In this document: piece after piece, positions 9,008 through 19,057 of the stretch | How the letters are laid out: each line of letters begins with the position of its first letter | How positions within the stretch are numbered: position 1 is the first letter of the stretch | Source: Pirellulaceae bacterium | GTDB taxonomy: Bacteria; Planctomycetota; Planctomycetia; Pirellulales; Pirellulaceae | Reading direction: 5' to 3' | Assembly: GCA_026004775.1 (NCBI GenBank) | Contig: BPJU01000003.1 | Location: 346,041-410,040, forward strand | Length of the DNA stretch: 64,000 bases | The notes under the pieces: generated by a model | Database searches by the model: none | What the model was told of the DNA's origin: nothing | Seen by the model: the letters and a program-made list of their open reading frames with translations, nothing else | Made by a program: the position numbers and the translations under genes

Positions 9008-10564
9008 TTAGGCGTCCGAAGAGCGTGTCGTCTCGAAACGGACGATCGCATCGATCAACGACGGCATCGTGGCTGCTGTCGCTTCGACCGCCGGCTCAAA
9101 GCCCAACTGCCGCAACACCCCGCTGGTAATCGGACTTATACTGGCCAGTTTAGCTTTGGCCAAGTCCGTGCCGAACAGGGTGGCGAGCGAGCGGGCGATG
9201 GCGGAACTGGTGACGGTAACCCAGTCGACGCGGCCTTCGGCGAGGCGGCGGGCAATTTGGGCGTCTGGACGTTCGACGTCCAGGCTGCGATAAGCCACCA
9301 CCTGAACGACTTCGGCGGCGACGCCGGCCAATTCTTCTCGGAGCACATCGCGCCCGCGGCTGGCACGCACCAACAGCACGCGCTGGCCCATCGCCAGATG
9401 CTTGAGCGCTCGAGCCAAATCGTCGGCGGTAAAGCGTGGAGGTTGCAAATCACACAACAGACCGTAGGCCGCCAAGGCTCGAGCCGTTCCAGGCCCGACA
9501 GCGGCCAGCCGGCACGGTCCCAGCGCACGCCAATCGCGTCCCAGATCACGCAGCCGGTTCAAAAAGAATTGCACGCCGTTGCTGCTAGAAAACACGATCC
9601 ATGCAAAGTCGCCGATGCGCGCGATCGCCTGATCGACCGGCTCCCAGCTTTCCGGAGGTTCGATGCGGATGGCCGGCTGCACCAGCACGTCGGCTCCCAG
9701 CTCCGACAGAGGCCAGAGCAACTCCTCAGCCTGCCCTTCCGGACGGGTCACGAGAACCGAACGGCCGGCCAGCGGCAAGTGCTCGAACCAGGAACGCCGA
9801 TCGGATGCCGTCACAACCGACCCAATGACCACCAGTGCCGGCGGTCGCAGCCGCCGCGATCGGATCTGGTCGGGGATTTCTTTCAGGGCGCAGCGGATCA
9901 CCAACTGATTCGGCAAGCTACAGCGCCGCACCAAAGCCGCCGGTGTTTTCGGATCCTTGCCGGCAGCGATCAAAGCCGGCACCCAGCGGTGAGCTGTGGT
10001 AACGCCCATATAAAAAACGAGTGTCCCCGGGAAAGCGGCCAGCGCTCGATAGTCCAGCCGCTCGTGCGGCGCCTGGTCGCTCAATTGACCGGTTACCAGG
10101 GCCACCGCCGAGGCGGCGTCCCGCTCGGTGAGCACGATCCCCGCGTAGGCACTCATGGCACTGGCCGCCGTTACCCCGGGCACCACCTCGAATGCCACCC
10201 CGTGTTCACAAAGATAATCCAGCTCGTCGGCCAGCCGCCCGAATACCGCCGGATCGCCACCTTTTAATCGCACCACCGTCTTGCCGGCTTGGGCCAGAGC
10301 CACCATCTGTTCGTTGATCTCGTGCTGACTCCAAATGCGGGTTGCTCCGTGCTGGCCCAACGAAATCAGTTCCGCTCCAGAGCGGGCGTACCGCAAAATA
10401 CGCGGATTGACCAGATAGTCGTACAGCACTACATCCGCGCGGCCCAGAACATGTAACGCCCGCAGCGTGATCAGCTCGGCGGCCCCAGGTCCCGCTCCGA
10501 CCAGATAGACCTTTCCGCTAGCCGGAGACTTGGATTGCCGATGGTCGTGAGCTTGGTCTGTCAT
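9008..10564 (-). CDS. cobA-hemD: uroporphyrinogen-III C-methyltransferase fused to uroporphyrinogen-III synthase
   Basis: Residues about 18-260 form a SUMT domain with VGAGPGAAELITLRA (22-36) and VRLKGGDPAVFGR (98-110). Residues about 265-510 match HemD, which closes hydroxymethylbilane to uroporphyrinogen III. The fusion therefore links tetrapyrrole ring closure to the SAM-dependent methylation that leads to sirohaem or B12. Such fusions are known in several phyla. The start at 10564 is chosen because the SUMT domain begins soon after and the upstream extension looks non-coding. Other haem genes are not adjacent. Confidence 0.92.
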   Translation of the reverse strand: MTDQAHDHRQSKSPASGKVYLVGAGPGAAELITLRALHVLGRADVVLYDYLVNPRILRYARSGAELISLGQHGATRIWSQHEINEQMVALAQAGKTVVRLKGGDPAVFGRLADELDYLCEHGVAFEVVPGVTAASAMSAYAGIVLTERDAASAVALVTGQLSDQAPHERLDYRALAAFPGTLVFYMGVTTAHRWVPALIAAGKDPKTPAALVRRCSLPNQLVIRCALKEIPDQIRSRRLRPPALVVIGSVVTASDRRSWFEHLPLAGRSVLVTRPEGQAEELLWPLSELGADVLVQPAIRIEPPESWEPVDQAIARIGDFAWIVFSSSNGVQFFLNRLRDLGRDWRALGPCRLAAVGPGTARALAAYGLLCDLQPPRFTADDLARALKHLAMGQRVLLVRASRGRDVLREELAGVAAEVVQVVAYRSLDVERPDAQIARRLAEGRVDWVTVTSSAIARSLATLFGTDLAKAKLASISPITSGVLRQLGFEPAVEATAATMPSLIDAIVRFETTRSSDA

Positions 10565-10800
10565 GAACGATTCTTTACCTTTGCCGTCGCCGTGGTCCGA
10601 ACCGATCGCTCGGCACCCGTGCCCTCGACTCTGTCCAGCGCTAAGATATAAGAAAGAGGCGGGTGCTCGTTTCGGTGGAACCGAACCGTTTGCCAATCGG
10701 GCTTGGTGTTAGTATAACCGTAAGCGGATCGTACGAGCGCCGGTAGAGCCGGATTGTCCGGGCGGGGCGTGTATTGTTCTGACGAGGGCGGTGACGAATC

Positions 10801-12345
10801 ATGGCCGCTGATACTCCTGAATCGCAAACGCCTGCTCAATCGGAGGTGCCCGGCGAGCCTGTCATCACACCGGCATTGCGCAGGCAGCTACAGCAATGCT
10901 ACGAGCACGCCTGCCGGCTGCTGGGACAGGACAAGCCGGATCGGGAATATGCTCACACACTTCTGATGCAATGCGTGGTGGCTGATCCGGGAAACCTGGT
11001 CTACGTCGAAGCTTTCTTGAAAAACTTACAGGACAAGTACAACAACAACCGGCGTGGAGCCTGGTCGTTGTTCGGCGGCGGGGGCCGCAACCGGGGCGAA
11101 TTCAAGAAAGCGGTGGCCAAGGGGAATTGGGCCGAGGTGCTGAAACTGGGACCGGAGCTTCTCTACAGCAACCCATGGGATGTTGCGGTGCTGCGCGGGA
11201 TGGCCCAGGCGTGCGAGGCATTCCGGTACAACGAGGTCGAGCTTCGGTATTTGAAGAACGCTCTGGATGCGAATCCCAAAGACATCGACGTCAATCGGCA
11301 CTGTGCTCAGTCGCTGGCGCGAATGGGGCAATTCGATCAGGCGATCGCTTGTTGGCACCGCATCGAAGAGCTGCGGCCCAATGACCAGGAAGCCAAGCGG
11401 ATGATTGCCGAGCTGACGGTAGAGCGTGCCAGGCCGCAGTTGGGGATGGGCCCTGCTGCGCGGCGCACCGCCTCGGCGCGTTCCACCGGCACCAGCCCGC
11501 CGGCACGGGCTTCTGGACCGGCGCCTTCTACTGGGGAAAGTTCCAGTCAGGCGGCTGATCCGGGGGACACAGCGGCAGTCGACGAGTCTTCCCAGCCGGC
11601 ACCTACCCGACGTACCGTCGAGCTGACGCCGGTACAACGCTTGGAGAAAGCGATCCAGGACGAGCCGGAAATTCTGGAGAACTATTTCGAGCTGATCGAT
11701 CTTTACGTCGAGGCCCAGCGGTTTGCGGATGCGGAACGAGTCTGGCAACGCGTCCACAGTGTCGCGCCGGCCGACCTGGACGTCATCGCCAAGGGCGAAG
11801 AGTTGTTGCTGGCCGTTGCCGAGCACCAACTGGCTGTGGCCAAGAAACAGGCCGCCTCCCAGCAGACTGCGGAAGCCAAACAGTTGGTCGAGCGGTGCGA
11901 AGAGGAATTGCTCCGCCGGCAACTGACCGTGTGGGATGCTCGCTGCCAGCGGTTCCCGGACAATCACCAGTTGAAACTGGAATTGGCGACATACTTGAGG
12001 CGGGCGGGCAATTACCGGGAAGCAGCCGAACGGTTACAGGAAGCCCGCCGGGATCCGCAACTGGCGGCGTTGGCAACGCTGCAATTGGGCGAGTGTTACC
12101 AGCAGCTGCGCCAATACGAAAAGGCGCTGCATTGTTACCGGCGAGCGGCGGAAAAAGCCGCTGAAGATCCGGAACAACTTACCGTCCGCAAGTCCAGCCT
12201 CTATCGGGCCGGCGTGCTGGCAGCCGCCATGAAACAATATGGCACGGCCGAACAGTGCTTCGACCAGTTGCTGGCTTTGGACCCGGATTACAAAGACGCT
12301 GCAGCCCGACTGGACAAACTTCGCCAAATCAGCGATAAAGATTAG
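10801..12345 (+). CDS. tetratricopeptide-repeat protein
   Basis: The 514-residue product carries TPR-like helical pairs in two blocks, about 100-210 and 290-500, separated by a serine/proline/alanine-rich linker near 215-270. The last block ends with AEQCFDQLLALDPDYKDA, a classic TPR. No signal peptide or membrane segment is seen, so it is probably cytoplasmic and a scaffold. It precedes rpsT on the same strand by about 120 bases. The partner is unknown. Confidence 0.8.
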   Translation: MAADTPESQTPAQSEVPGEPVITPALRRQLQQCYEHACRLLGQDKPDREYAHTLLMQCVVADPGNLVYVEAFLKNLQDKYNNNRRGAWSLFGGGGRNRGEFKKAVAKGNWAEVLKLGPELLYSNPWDVAVLRGMAQACEAFRYNEVELRYLKNALDANPKDIDVNRHCAQSLARMGQFDQAIACWHRIEELRPNDQEAKRMIAELTVERARPQLGMGPAARRTASARSTGTSPPARASGPAPSTGESSSQAADPGDTAAVDESSQPAPTRRTVELTPVQRLEKAIQDEPEILENYFELIDLYVEAQRFADAERVWQRVHSVAPADLDVIAKGEELLLAVAEHQLAVAKKQAASQQTAEAKQLVERCEEELLRRQLTVWDARCQRFPDNHQLKLELATYLRRAGNYREAAERLQEARRDPQLAALATLQLGECYQQLRQYEKALHCYRRAAEKAAEDPEQLTVRKSSLYRAGVLAAAMKQYGTAEQCFDQLLALDPDYKDAAARLDKLRQISDKD

Positions 12346-12461
12346 TTCCCGCCCCGAAGCGGCCGAGCCGATAGTGCGACCGGCTGCGACGGGGAAAACC
12401 GATTGATGCCGATTCTTTCCAGACACGTTGGTCCCCATTGATAGCGGGTAACCGGAGAACT

Positions 12462-12752
12462 ATGCCGACAACACGAAGTGCCAAGAAACGGTTGCGACAG
12501 AACGTCAAGCGACGGATGCACAATCGGGCGATCAAGTCCACGATCAAGACGTACGCCAAGCGCGTGCTGCAAGCGCTGGCTGCCCAGGACATTGCCAAGG
12601 CGGAGGCCGAGTACCGGGAGTTTGCTCGCCGCATCGACCGGGCAGCCACGCATCGCGTGCTGCATCCGAACGCGGCGGCTCGCCGCAAATCGCGTCTCCA
12701 AGCCCGCATCAAAGCTGCCAAACAGGCTCAGGCTTCGGCATCCACTGCCTAG
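12462..12752 (+). CDS. rpsT: 30S ribosomal protein S20
   Basis: The 96-residue basic protein starts PTTRSAKKRLRQNVKRR and continues with the helical AIKSTIKTYAKR pattern of S20, a primary 16S rRNA binder. The start at 12462 is set by homology and by CCGGAG just upstream. The C-terminus ends in the usual alanine/lysine-rich helix (SRLQARIKAAKQA). It is monocistronic in appearance. Confidence 0.96.
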   Translation: MPTTRSAKKRLRQNVKRRMHNRAIKSTIKTYAKRVLQALAAQDIAKAEAEYREFARRIDRAATHRVLHPNAAARRKSRLQARIKAAKQAQASASTA

Positions 12753-13002
12753 TCCCAGTCTCCGACCGGTGGGGGCGATCCGACCGACTTGTGCTGTCGA
12801 CCCGACAGCTACCGGTGGCTGGTTCGCTGCCGGAATTTTCGCTTGGACCGCCCGCGGATCGCTTATAATGGCAAATAGTGCAGCTCAACGGAGCATCCGC
12901 AGTGTGGCGGGCGTGTTGCGTTGTGCCTGCCAGAGGAATGGTGATCGCAATTTATGTGAGAACTGGCTGGCGCGGGCCGGTTTTCGGAGACGAGGTGTAA
13001 CC

Positions 13003-13977
13003 ATGCCCTGCGCAACAAGTCGGCGACTTACCTTGGCGGGCCTTGCTTTGCTGGGGATTGGCTTGGGCATCGGGACCACACTTTGGACCCAACAAACGCA
13101 GCGGAAACCGCGTGTCGCCCCAAGGCCGTTTTCCGCCGGCGAGAGTCGCGACGTATTCTTCGATAATGTCTTCGATGCGCTGATCGGGTCGCGTCCCAGC
13201 GGGGGAGCTTCTTCGATAACGAAAGCCCCCGCTGAGTCGCCCGGCAGTTCGGGCGGTTCACCGACTCCTCCCCCTGCGGCCTCCGGACCGTGGCCGCAGT
13301 TGATCTCTGCCGAGACGCTGGAGAAAGAGATCAAAGCGATCAAGGCTCGTTTGGATCAAACGATTTCGACGCCGAGCGATTTCGCCGGGCGCGGCTACAA
13401 AGTGGCTCGAGTCCAGTATTCGGTATTGGCCATGTTGTTTGCGATCATCCATGACTATCCCGGGTCGGTACGCTGGAAGGCCGATGCGGCCGGCGCTCGC
13501 GACGCTTTCGCCCGAACGGCAGCCAACTGCAAAGTCGGCTCGTCGCAGGCGTTCAACGAAGCCAAACAACGCCGTAGCGAACTGGACGACCTGATCCGCG
13601 GCAATTCGTTCCCTCAAAAAGCCCAGACCCCGGAAAACGACTGGAGTACCATATGCGATCGCTCACCGCTGATGATTCGGCTGCAAACCGGCTACGATCT
13701 TTTGAAACGTGCCGTGGCCGATGCGAACAGCTTGGCGCAGCAGCGCGACGACGTGCGCTCTGAGGCCGAACTGATGGCGGCGATTGCTGAGGTATTATGC
13801 CAGCCGGGCATGGAGGACAGCGCCGACACGACCTACACCGGTTTTGCCCGAAAATTGCAGTCCGAAGCCCGACGCGTCATTGAGGCGGTGAAAACGAACA
13901 ATTACGAACAGGCCCGCGAAGCAACCGGCCAGATCGATCAGGCATGCAGTCTCTGCCATGAAAGCTACCGTGGTTAA
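13003..13977 (+). CDS. exported cytochrome c'-like protein with C-terminal CxxCH
   Basis: The 324-residue product has an N-terminal hydrophobic signal (LAGLALLGIGLGIG), a low-complexity proline/serine linker near residues 65-95, and a helical domain ending in CSLCHESYRG. A haem-binding CxxCH within ten residues of the C-terminus is the cytochrome c' / c556 pattern. A second segment around ANCKVGSSQ may be a degenerate partner helix. GAGGTG lies just before the ATG. The stop codon overlaps the stop of the convergent downstream gene. Confidence 0.75.
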   Translation: MPCATSRRLTLAGLALLGIGLGIGTTLWTQQTQRKPRVAPRPFSAGESRDVFFDNVFDALIGSRPSGGASSITKAPAESPGSSGGSPTPPPAASGPWPQLISAETLEKEIKAIKARLDQTISTPSDFAGRGYKVARVQYSVLAMLFAIIHDYPGSVRWKADAAGARDAFARTAANCKVGSSQAFNEAKQRRSELDDLIRGNSFPQKAQTPENDWSTICDRSPLMIRLQTGYDLLKRAVADANSLAQQRDDVRSEAELMAAIAEVLCQPGMEDSADTTYTGFARKLQSEARRVIEAVKTNNYEQAREATGQIDQACSLCHESYRG

Positions 13978-15401
13978 TGCGGGTCGTCCGGCGCGATACT
14001 CGGCTGCGAACCGAACAAAGGCACGCGCAGAGGTTGTGCCAAGACCGGCCAATTCTCGTCGGCTACGTCGACGCGGCTGACATACACCATACCACCCTGC
14101 ACCACCCAGTCGTACCGCTCGCCGGTCAGCGGGTTGGTAGCCGGACGGACGGAGTCTCCTAAAGCCAGGTTCAACGCCACCGCCCATCCTTCGACGCAGG
14201 CTCGGTCGTGAGCCTGGACGCGCTGTCCCCAATCCAATTCCTGGTGCAGTAGTAGCCGAGCGACAAACCGTTTTTGTTCCGGATCGGTTCCGATGGCCAA
14301 TTCGGCGTTGAGCTCCTCCATCAGGCTGCGCCGCTTATGATATGGCTCCTGGCACGCCTGGATCACACGCCGCATCGCCGTCAGGTAAAACCACTCGTCT
14401 TCGTCGATAAATTGTTCTACCTGGCGGCATAGTTTCGCCAGTTCGGGCGTATCGCGACCGGCCAGCTCTTTGTACGACAGCAGGGACAACAGGTGGCCTT
14501 GCCGTACCATTTCATAGGCGTGCAAACCGAGAGCCCGCTCGCCGATCCAGGCTCGTTCATCGAGCGTCCACTCGGCCAGATGCCTGTCGAGCGATTCCGC
14601 CAGCTTCTCGACATCCTTTCGGCCGGTGGCGCGCGACAACACGATGGCCTGTACCAAACGCAGCGCATCCAGGCGCAGGCGTGCTGCTGCGACTCGTGCC
14701 GTTAGCAGCGGTTCGTCGGCCAGTACCTGAGCTGCTTTGAGCATCAGCCGGATGTCACCAACGGCTTGGTCTATGTTATCCGAGGCGGCAGCCAGGAGTG
14801 CGTCACAACCGAGCAGTTGTCCAGCCCACACGACCTGTTGCACAATCTCTAAGTCGGCCAGCAGGCCCTCGCTGTAACGGATCGCCAACTCGGCGCGCGG
14901 TCGTTGCAAGGCACGGCGACAGTCAGCCACCAGTCCCTCGCGTCTGGACAGCCACCGGCGCATCGCCGGATCGGCTCCCAGATCGATCGTCAATTCTCCA
15001 TCCGGAAAGTAGCGTCGCAATTCCGTCTTGATAAGCGACACATCCGACGACTCAAAGGCTTCGCGGATGCCGGCCACCATATTTTCGCGATCCAAGATAC
15101 GCTGGCCGTCACGCAGCCAGCCGGGACCTCCCTGTTCGGAAGTCGCCAGGCGTGTGGCCGTCAATTGCAAGGGTAACTGGCCGGCGTCGGCGAGCCGTGC
15201 CAGTTCCTGGCGCAAGGCGGCATGCCGCGTTTGGCTCGTTTTTTCGAGCCGCGCAAATTGGGTGGCTTCTATTCGTAACGCCGCTTGCCGTTCCGCTTCA
15301 GTATCTTGCCGGCATGCCGAAAAAGCCACCAGCAGAATGGCCCACAGCAACCAGCGCTTGCCCTCGACCCGTGCGTCTGCCCTGACGTTCCTGCTGCTCA
15401 T
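13974..15401 (-). CDS. putative lipoprotein, unknown function
   Basis: The 475-residue product starts with a basic segment, a hydrophobic stretch and LLVAFSAC, which can serve as a lipobox, so it is probably lipid-anchored. The remainder is charged and mostly helical, with many arginines and leucines and no recognised domain. It is convergent with the cytochrome c'-like gene, and the two stop codons interleave in the palindrome TTAA at 13974-13977. Upstream on the same strand lies the ClpP-like gene. Confidence 0.65.
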   Translation of the reverse strand: MSSRNVRADARVEGKRWLLWAILLVAFSACRQDTEAERQAALRIEATQFARLEKTSQTRHAALRQELARLADAGQLPLQLTATRLATSEQGGPGWLRDGQRILDRENMVAGIREAFESSDVSLIKTELRRYFPDGELTIDLGADPAMRRWLSRREGLVADCRRALQRPRAELAIRYSEGLLADLEIVQQVVWAGQLLGCDALLAAASDNIDQAVGDIRLMLKAAQVLADEPLLTARVAAARLRLDALRLVQAIVLSRATGRKDVEKLAESLDRHLAEWTLDERAWIGERALGLHAYEMVRQGHLLSLLSYKELAGRDTPELAKLCRQVEQFIDEDEWFYLTAMRRVIQACQEPYHKRRSLMEELNAELAIGTDPEQKRFVARLLLHQELDWGQRVQAHDRACVEGWAVALNLALGDSVRPATNPLTGERYDWVVQGGMVYVSRVDVADENWPVLAQPLRVPLFGSQPSIAPDDPH

Positions 15402-15442
15402 GAGACCTTCCCCGAGGGGAGCGTGCGCCCGGCATTATGCCG

Positions 15443-16078
15443 TCAATGACCGGCCATCTTCGGACGTCTGCCAAGCCGCCGATGGTCGTCAAGCCGCCCT
15501 GGTTGCCCAAGAATGGATCGGAGCGATCCGAACTCCAGGTCGATCAACTGAGCGACACCGGCTTCGGCCAATTCCCGCCCACTGACATATCGTCCCGGCT
15601 TGATCCACTCCAACAAACGCTCATACGGCAAGTCGAACAGTCGTGCCAGGAGCGTGTCCATTTCTTTTTCCAGTTGAGCAAAGTGCCGTGCCCACTCCGC
15701 CGCTTCCGCCAACTGCACGTTCTCTTCACTTTGCCACCGCATCGGGTGGAAGAAGAGCACGCTGTAGGGCGTCACCAGTCGTTGGCGGCAACCGGCGAAC
15801 GGCCACAACGCTGCTGAAGAACATTCGCCCGTCACGACGCCGACCGTGTCCAAGCCGCGCAACAACATCACCGACAGCAGCGAGATGGCGCTGTACGCAT
15901 TGCCGCCGGGTGAATCGAAATAAAGTATGCAACGGCCGCCCGGAGCCACCTCTAAAAGCGACTCCATGATCACAGAGGCCGATTCGCCCAGATCCCCGGT
16001 GACGGCGATCTCTTTTACCTGCGCGTTCTGGGAATTGCGTGTCATCGGTGTCAACGCGTCCGAATGATAGGAACCCAT
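15443..16078 (-). CDS. ClpP-family protease-like protein with an altered catalytic triad
   Basis: The 211-residue product has the ClpP fold marks: YFDSPGGNAYSAISL (residues 53-67), a GECSSAA nucleophile loop with S88 as the likely serine, and LFFHPM with H111 as the likely histidine. Where active ClpP has an aspartate just before the last helix (the ERD block), this protein reads KPGRYVSGRELAEAG, so the third triad residue seems to be glycine. It may be inactive or use another acid. A second methionine at residue 12 is an alternative start. No clpX lies nearby. Confidence 0.75.
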   Translation of the reverse strand: MGSYHSDALTPMTRNSQNAQVKEIAVTGDLGESASVIMESLLEVAPGGRCILYFDSPGGNAYSAISLLSVMLLRGLDTVGVVTGECSSAALWPFAGCRQRLVTPYSVLFFHPMRWQSEENVQLAEAAEWARHFAQLEKEMDTLLARLFDLPYERLLEWIKPGRYVSGRELAEAGVAQLIDLEFGSLRSILGQPGRLDDHRRLGRRPKMAGH

Positions 16079-16322
16079 GTGGTGGAAAAGCTCCGCGGGC
16101 CAACTGTCCAGCCCACCCCGGCTCGGAACGGAAATCGCCTAGGATTATCCCACGGATAGCCTCGGTTGCGAAGAGTATTTTGGGGCAGACCGGCTAACCG
16201 CACGGCCTGTACCGAGTTGTTCCTTGTCACCGGGGTGCGTGGGCTATAATGAACCGATAGGTGATGGCCGCGCGCGCCCGGGGAAAGACGAGGCTGTCAG
16301 GGCAGTCGACGCGAGGTTCACG

Positions 16323-17087
16323 ATGGGGATTCGTTTTTTCTGCCCGCACTGCCAAAAACGCTTGAACGTCAAGGCGTTCCTGGCAGGTAAACAGGGTTAT
16401 TGCCCAAACTGCCACGGTCAGTTGGCCATACCTCGCGAAAGCGATCCGGCCGCACTCAGAGTATCCAAGGAGGTAGTGCGTCATGGCGGCTCGGCGACCG
16501 GGGTCAACCCCGGTTTGGACTCAATGGAGGCCGACGAGGGGGCCTGGGAGGAGAGAGCTGTTGAGTTGCCGTCGCAGCCAACACCGGCGGCTCAGCCCGG
16601 CGCTGCTTCGGCGGTATATGCGGGCAAAGATGCCGCTCCTTCCACCAACTCCGCTTCCCCGACGGGTAGCCAGCTCGCTGCCGGCCAGATGGTTCTTCCC
16701 CTGCCGGCTGACTCGATTTGGTACGTTCGCACGGTCACGGGCGAGCAGTATGGGCCGGCGACGGCGGCGGTATTCGAAACCTGGTTGAGTGAAGGGCGTG
16801 TGGCACCGGCTATGTACGTGTGGCGGGACGGTTGGCCGGCTTGGCGTCTGGCCAGCGAGGTGTTCGCCCCATCGTGCTGGCCGGCCCCGGCGGCTGTCCG
16901 GCCCGCCGCGCGTTCTCGGGACAACATGCCCAATACAACTCACGCCATGCGGGCTTTGGCCGAATACGAGCGGCGCAAGCGCCGTCAGCGCCAGTTTTGG
17001 GCCGCTGCCGTAGTGGTGTTGCTCGTGGTGGCCATTGTCCTTACCATCACCCTGGTGTTCGTGTTGCGGCGCTCCCAGGCTAGATGA
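16323..17087 (+). CDS. zinc-ribbon, GYF_2-domain, C-terminally anchored membrane protein
   Basis: The product begins GIRFFCPHCQKRLNVKAF and then CPNC, a zinc ribbon in the first 30 residues. After a disordered proline/serine-rich stretch comes a GYF_2-type block (IWYVRTVTGEQYGPATAAV to the WRDGWPAW segment). The last 30 residues form one transmembrane helix after a basic run. This ribbon-GYF-TM layout is frequent in planctomycetes, function unknown. The start at 16323 is chosen because the zinc ribbon begins at once, and upstream in-frame codons are not protein-like. Confidence 0.75.
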   Translation: MGIRFFCPHCQKRLNVKAFLAGKQGYCPNCHGQLAIPRESDPAALRVSKEVVRHGGSATGVNPGLDSMEADEGAWEERAVELPSQPTPAAQPGAASAVYAGKDAAPSTNSASPTGSQLAAGQMVLPLPADSIWYVRTVTGEQYGPATAAVFETWLSEGRVAPAMYVWRDGWPAWRLASEVFAPSCWPAPAAVRPAARSRDNMPNTTHAMRALAEYERRKRRQRQFWAAAVVVLLVVAIVLTITLVFVLRRSQAR

Positions 17088-17166
17088 CAGAAGCGCACGG
17101 CCGTCGACGCGACGTGAAGGCACAACGCCAGCGAACCGGATTACTCAAATGCAAAGGAGCCTCTGA

Positions 17167-17814
17167 ATGTCCACACTTGCCAGCACCAGCCACCTGCTGG
17201 ACACACGTCGTTTGCGATCCGCTGGTTTATTCGCGATCGGGGCTGTCTTTGCCCTTGCGGCGATTGCTGGTGGGCCTCGGGCCGTAGGCCAAGACGCGGC
17301 TGGGATTCCTGGAAGCGACCGAGTGATTCGTCTTGGTGAGGGCCGACTGGTGTTGGAAGCCCCACCCAGTTGGAAGGCAGTTCGCCCGCAAACGCGTATC
17401 GTCGAATACGAGTTCCAAGTCCTGGATCCCAAGGACGAAACGGTCAAAGCGCGCGTGACGATCATGGGAGCCGGTGGCGGCGTCGAAGCGAATATCGCCC
17501 GATGGGTCGACCAATTCGAGCAGCCGGACGGCTCCTCGACAAAAGACAAAACCAAAGTCGAGACCTCCGAAAAAGCCGGTGCCCGCATCTATATCGTCAG
17601 CATCACCGGCACCTATAAAGATCGTCCTGGGGGAGGTCCGTTTACCAATACACCGATTGTGCCGCGCCCGGGTTACCGCATGCTGTCGGCAATTATCGTC
17701 ACTCCCAAGTTCGGGCACTACTACATCAAGATGGTCGGCCCGGAGAAGACCGTGACGGCTCACGAAGAAGCATTCCGCCAAATGGTGCAATCGCTCAAGA
17801 TTCAGCCGTCGTAA
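17167..17814 (+). CDS. secreted protein of unknown function
   Basis: The 215-residue product has a signal peptide (AGLFAIGAVFALAAIAGGPRAVGQ). The mature part starts with a strand-rich module (EGRLVLEAPPSWKAV) and ends with AFRQMVQSLKIQPS. The pattern resembles small planctomycete secreted proteins that occur in many copies. No catalytic motif was seen. AAAGGAG lies close upstream of the ATG. Confidence 0.7.
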   Translation: MSTLASTSHLLDTRRLRSAGLFAIGAVFALAAIAGGPRAVGQDAAGIPGSDRVIRLGEGRLVLEAPPSWKAVRPQTRIVEYEFQVLDPKDETVKARVTIMGAGGGVEANIARWVDQFEQPDGSSTKDKTKVETSEKAGARIYIVSITGTYKDRPGGGPFTNTPIVPRPGYRMLSAIIVTPKFGHYYIKMVGPEKTVTAHEEAFRQMVQSLKIQPS

Positions 17815-18011
17815 AACGGAGCGGGCCATCAAACGCGGGGCGGCATTCGTTATCCATTGATCGCGATCGAGCGATTCGTGCAACTGAAGCTCGCATGAAA
17901 TTGACCTTGACGGTTCCCTGAAATTGCACCACACTGGTGGCCCGAAAGCGAGGCCAAGCGGATAAAACGCACAATGAGATCCTGTTTCCATACGACCAAG
18001 GAGGGCAGTGA

Positions 18012-18752
18012 ATGGCACGCCTGGATTTGTGCTGGTTTTTGATGATGGGACTGGTGTTGGGGGCAGCCGGTTGTGGGCAGAACACCGCATCGGGGCCGAC
18101 TAGTGATGCTGCCGAAAAGCACTCCGCAGCGGGTAATACACCGTCTATGGACCGTGGGGCTGAGCGTTCCGCGGAGATGGCTGGCCAACCCGGTGGCGAT
18201 GTTGGCCACGCAGCCCCCCAGGCGCATCAGCCCGATCCTCTGGATCCCAATGCCTCCCCTGACCTAGTAGTCGGTACATTCTTAGAGGCCACTCGTCGCG
18301 GCGATGACCAACTGGCCCGCCAGTTGCTGTCAGCCAAAGCCTTGGAAGCCACCTCGAAAGCCGGTTTGGCTGTAAAGCCGCCGGGAACACCGCAGATGAC
18401 CTACCAGATTACCCAAGTCGAATATCCTCAAGATATTGCGCATGGTGCCTACGTCCACAGTGTTTGGACGGAACAGACAAACGAAGCGGAAGAGTCGTTT
18501 GATATCACGTGGGTGTTGCGCAAAGAACCGGTGGGTTGGCGGATAATCGGAATGGCGGCTCAGTTTGACGACCAGGAGACGCCGTACTTTTTGAATTTCG
18601 AGCAGCCCGAGGAGCTTTACCGGCGGATGCAAGCTGCGGGAGAATCAGTAGGTTCCACAGGTGAAACGGCGAGCGAGGCATCACCGGGCGGTGCGCAAGG
18701 CGGTCGCCCCGACAGCACGGCGCGGATGCCGGAGGCTCCCCCAATTCGGTAG
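18012..18752 (+). CDS. putative lipoprotein, unknown function
   Basis: The 246-residue product has a short signal ending in LGAAGCG, a good lipobox. A low-complexity linker follows to about residue 80, then a globular domain of about 110 residues (PDLVVGTFLEATRRGDDQLA to YFLNFEQPEELYRRMQ) that looks like a lipid- or ligand-binding NTF2-type fold. The C-terminus is again low-complexity. AAGGAGGG lies 8-15 bases before the ATG. The fold guess is inference from the strand pattern. Confidence 0.68.
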   Translation: MARLDLCWFLMMGLVLGAAGCGQNTASGPTSDAAEKHSAAGNTPSMDRGAERSAEMAGQPGGDVGHAAPQAHQPDPLDPNASPDLVVGTFLEATRRGDDQLARQLLSAKALEATSKAGLAVKPPGTPQMTYQITQVEYPQDIAHGAYVHSVWTEQTNEAEESFDITWVLRKEPVGWRIIGMAAQFDDQETPYFLNFEQPEELYRRMQAAGESVGSTGETASEASPGGAQGGRPDSTARMPEAPPIR

Positions 18753-19057
18753 GCCAACGACGACGCCGCCCGACCACACAAGCGCAAATTTGGTTACACC
18801 AATAGTGTGGTGAACATGCACCCGCATGCATTGCCCAGTTGATACATTTTTCCCCACCTCCCCTTGACTCGCAACCGCTACAGGTTAACTTACGCGGTTG
18901 TTGGTAGACGGTGGCTGCCGTTGGTTGGCAGCCGACGAGGCGCGTGCAGGCAGATGGGTGGTGCCAGGAATGGCCGGTTCGTCGCGGCAGGCAGGCCTAC
19001 CAGATGACGACTTCTGCCGAAGCAGCTCATGGTTTTTGCAACGTGGAGGTGCGTGCG
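18753..19057. other. intergenic, no gene recognised
   Basis: This stretch lies between two small exported-protein genes. It holds no family-like frame. The ribosome binding site of the next gene (GTGGAGGTG) is at its right end. Confidence 0.45.

Noticed and set aside
8768..10267. 499-residue open frame on the plus strand
   Set aside because: It is antisense to the CobA-HemD fusion, which carries clear motifs.
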